Below, piece by piece: positions 63,727 to 64,000 of a DNA stretch of 64,000 bases. The notes beneath the pieces are model-generated. The model ran no database searches. It saw only the letters and a program-made list of their open reading frames with translations, and was not told the DNA's origin. The position numbers and the translations under genes are program-made. Positions within the stretch are counted from its first letter, which is position 1. Every line of letters starts with the position of its first letter. The stretch comes from JALORV01 sp963780715 (GTDB lineage Bacteria; Pseudomonadota; Gammaproteobacteria; Burkholderiales; Burkholderiaceae_F). The stretch is taken from assembly GCA_963780715.1 (NCBI GenBank), contig CAWADK010000005.1:99083-163082 (forward strand), in the 5' to 3' direction.

Positions 63727-64000
63727 TCAAGCTCTCGCACGACTGACTACGGTGATCCAGTCCACGATGGCTCCGGCAGGCCTATATCCGCTGACGAGTT
63801 CCTGCAGGAGACGACGAAAGCCATCAACGTCACCATTGTCGATTGACGCCTCCAGTTGAGCTAAGAGTGGGCAGGAGTTCACCCCGATTTAGGAAACTCT
63901 CGCGTGCCTTCATGATGCGAGGATGAGCAGTCGGCGAAGGGTTGTCACCTATCAGAAGTTCTTCGTACAGTTTCTCGCCAGGCCGCAGCCCTGTGATCCT
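63727..64000 (-). CDS. CapD/WbpM-like polysaccharide biosynthesis protein, C-terminal end, frameshifted
   Basis: The window edge cuts this gene; only its C-terminal end is seen, on the minus strand. RITGLRPGEKLYEELLIGD and HPRIMKARESFL are hallmarks of the membrane-bound UDP-sugar 4,6-dehydratases CapD and WbpM. The frame changes near 63865 (one extra base), after which it continues AQLEASIDNGDVDGFRRLL and ends LVSGYRP...VVSRARA. Its product would be a UDP-6-deoxy sugar for O-antigen or capsule. The catalytic region lies outside the window. Confidence 0.8.

Noticed and set aside
63661..63846. Short plus-strand frame of 61 codons near the right end
   Set aside because: It lies opposite the CapD-like ending and the wzz start and resembles nothing.
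1..64000. CRISPR arrays, insertion sequences, prophage, toxin-antitoxin pairs
   Set aside because: I saw no regularly spaced repeats, no transposase or integrase motifs and no attachment sites.

Overview
The window is GC-rich chromosomal DNA, almost entirely coding, from a Gram-negative bacterium that is most likely a betaproteobacterium, probably of the order Burkholderiales. The main reason is gene order: pepP-ubiH-dusB-fis-purH, glyQ-glyS-plsC-ygjP-gloA, lnt-corC-ybeY-phoH-miaB, pcm-rhodanese-tolC meeting waaA-waaC, and heptose genes split into hldA and hldC are arrangements I know from that class. A short intergenic repeat near 28.6 kb also resembles ones common in Burkholderiales. I see no phage, insertion sequence, rRNA operon or CRISPR array. 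No gene-free stretch exceeds 300 bases; the longest is about 270 bases between ybeY and corC.

Layout. 1-8.0 kb (minus): a TonB-dependent receptor cut by the window edge, then a four-gene oligopeptide ABC importer. 8.2-13.4 kb (plus): the Tol-Pal cluster ybgC-tolQ-tolR-tolA-tolB-pal-cpoB. 13.5-20.9 kb (minus): amgK-murU-pepP-ubiH-dusB-fis-purH. 21.0-26.5 kb (plus): lptD-surA-pdxA-rsmA. 26.5-39.0 kb (minus): thiD, tRNA-Met(CAT), a small lipoprotein, miaB, phoH, ybeY, corC, lnt, glyQ, glyS, plsC, a YgjP-like metallohydrolase and gloA. 39.0-50.1 kb: a TetR regulator followed by pcm, rhodanese and tolC (plus), converging on waaA and waaC (minus), all of it present twice. 50.2-55.2 kb (minus): gmd-pgm-pgi-galE running into waaC-waaA. 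55.4-60.0 kb (plus): a GDP-mannose pyrophosphorylase and hldA-hldD-gmhB-hldC. 60.2-64.0 kb (minus): an O-antigen-ligase-like protein, a Wzz-like chain-length protein and the end of a CapD/WbpM-like gene.

Functionally the window is dominated by the outer envelope. LptD and SurA place lipopolysaccharide and outer-membrane proteins. Tol-Pal maintains the envelope at division. TolC is an export channel. WaaA, WaaC and the Hld/GmhB pathway build the Kdo-heptose inner core. Pgi, Pgm, ManC, Gmd and GalE supply hexose phosphates and nucleotide sugars, and the right end makes or attaches surface polysaccharide. Lnt, PlsC, AmgK and MurU add lipoprotein, phospholipid and peptidoglycan-recycling steps.

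Two features need attention. First, about 5.33 kb (39304-44635) is repeated in direct tandem at 44636-49966 with about 1% mostly synonymous divergence; the junction cuts one copy of waaC and one of the TetR gene. This is either a real tandem duplication or two strain haplotypes joined in assembly. Second, at least fifteen genes carry a single-base frameshift, nearly always an apparent extra base, including genes whose two halves are otherwise well conserved. I read this as residual insertion-type sequencing error rather than gene decay. For these genes I give the repaired extent and mark where the frame changes.
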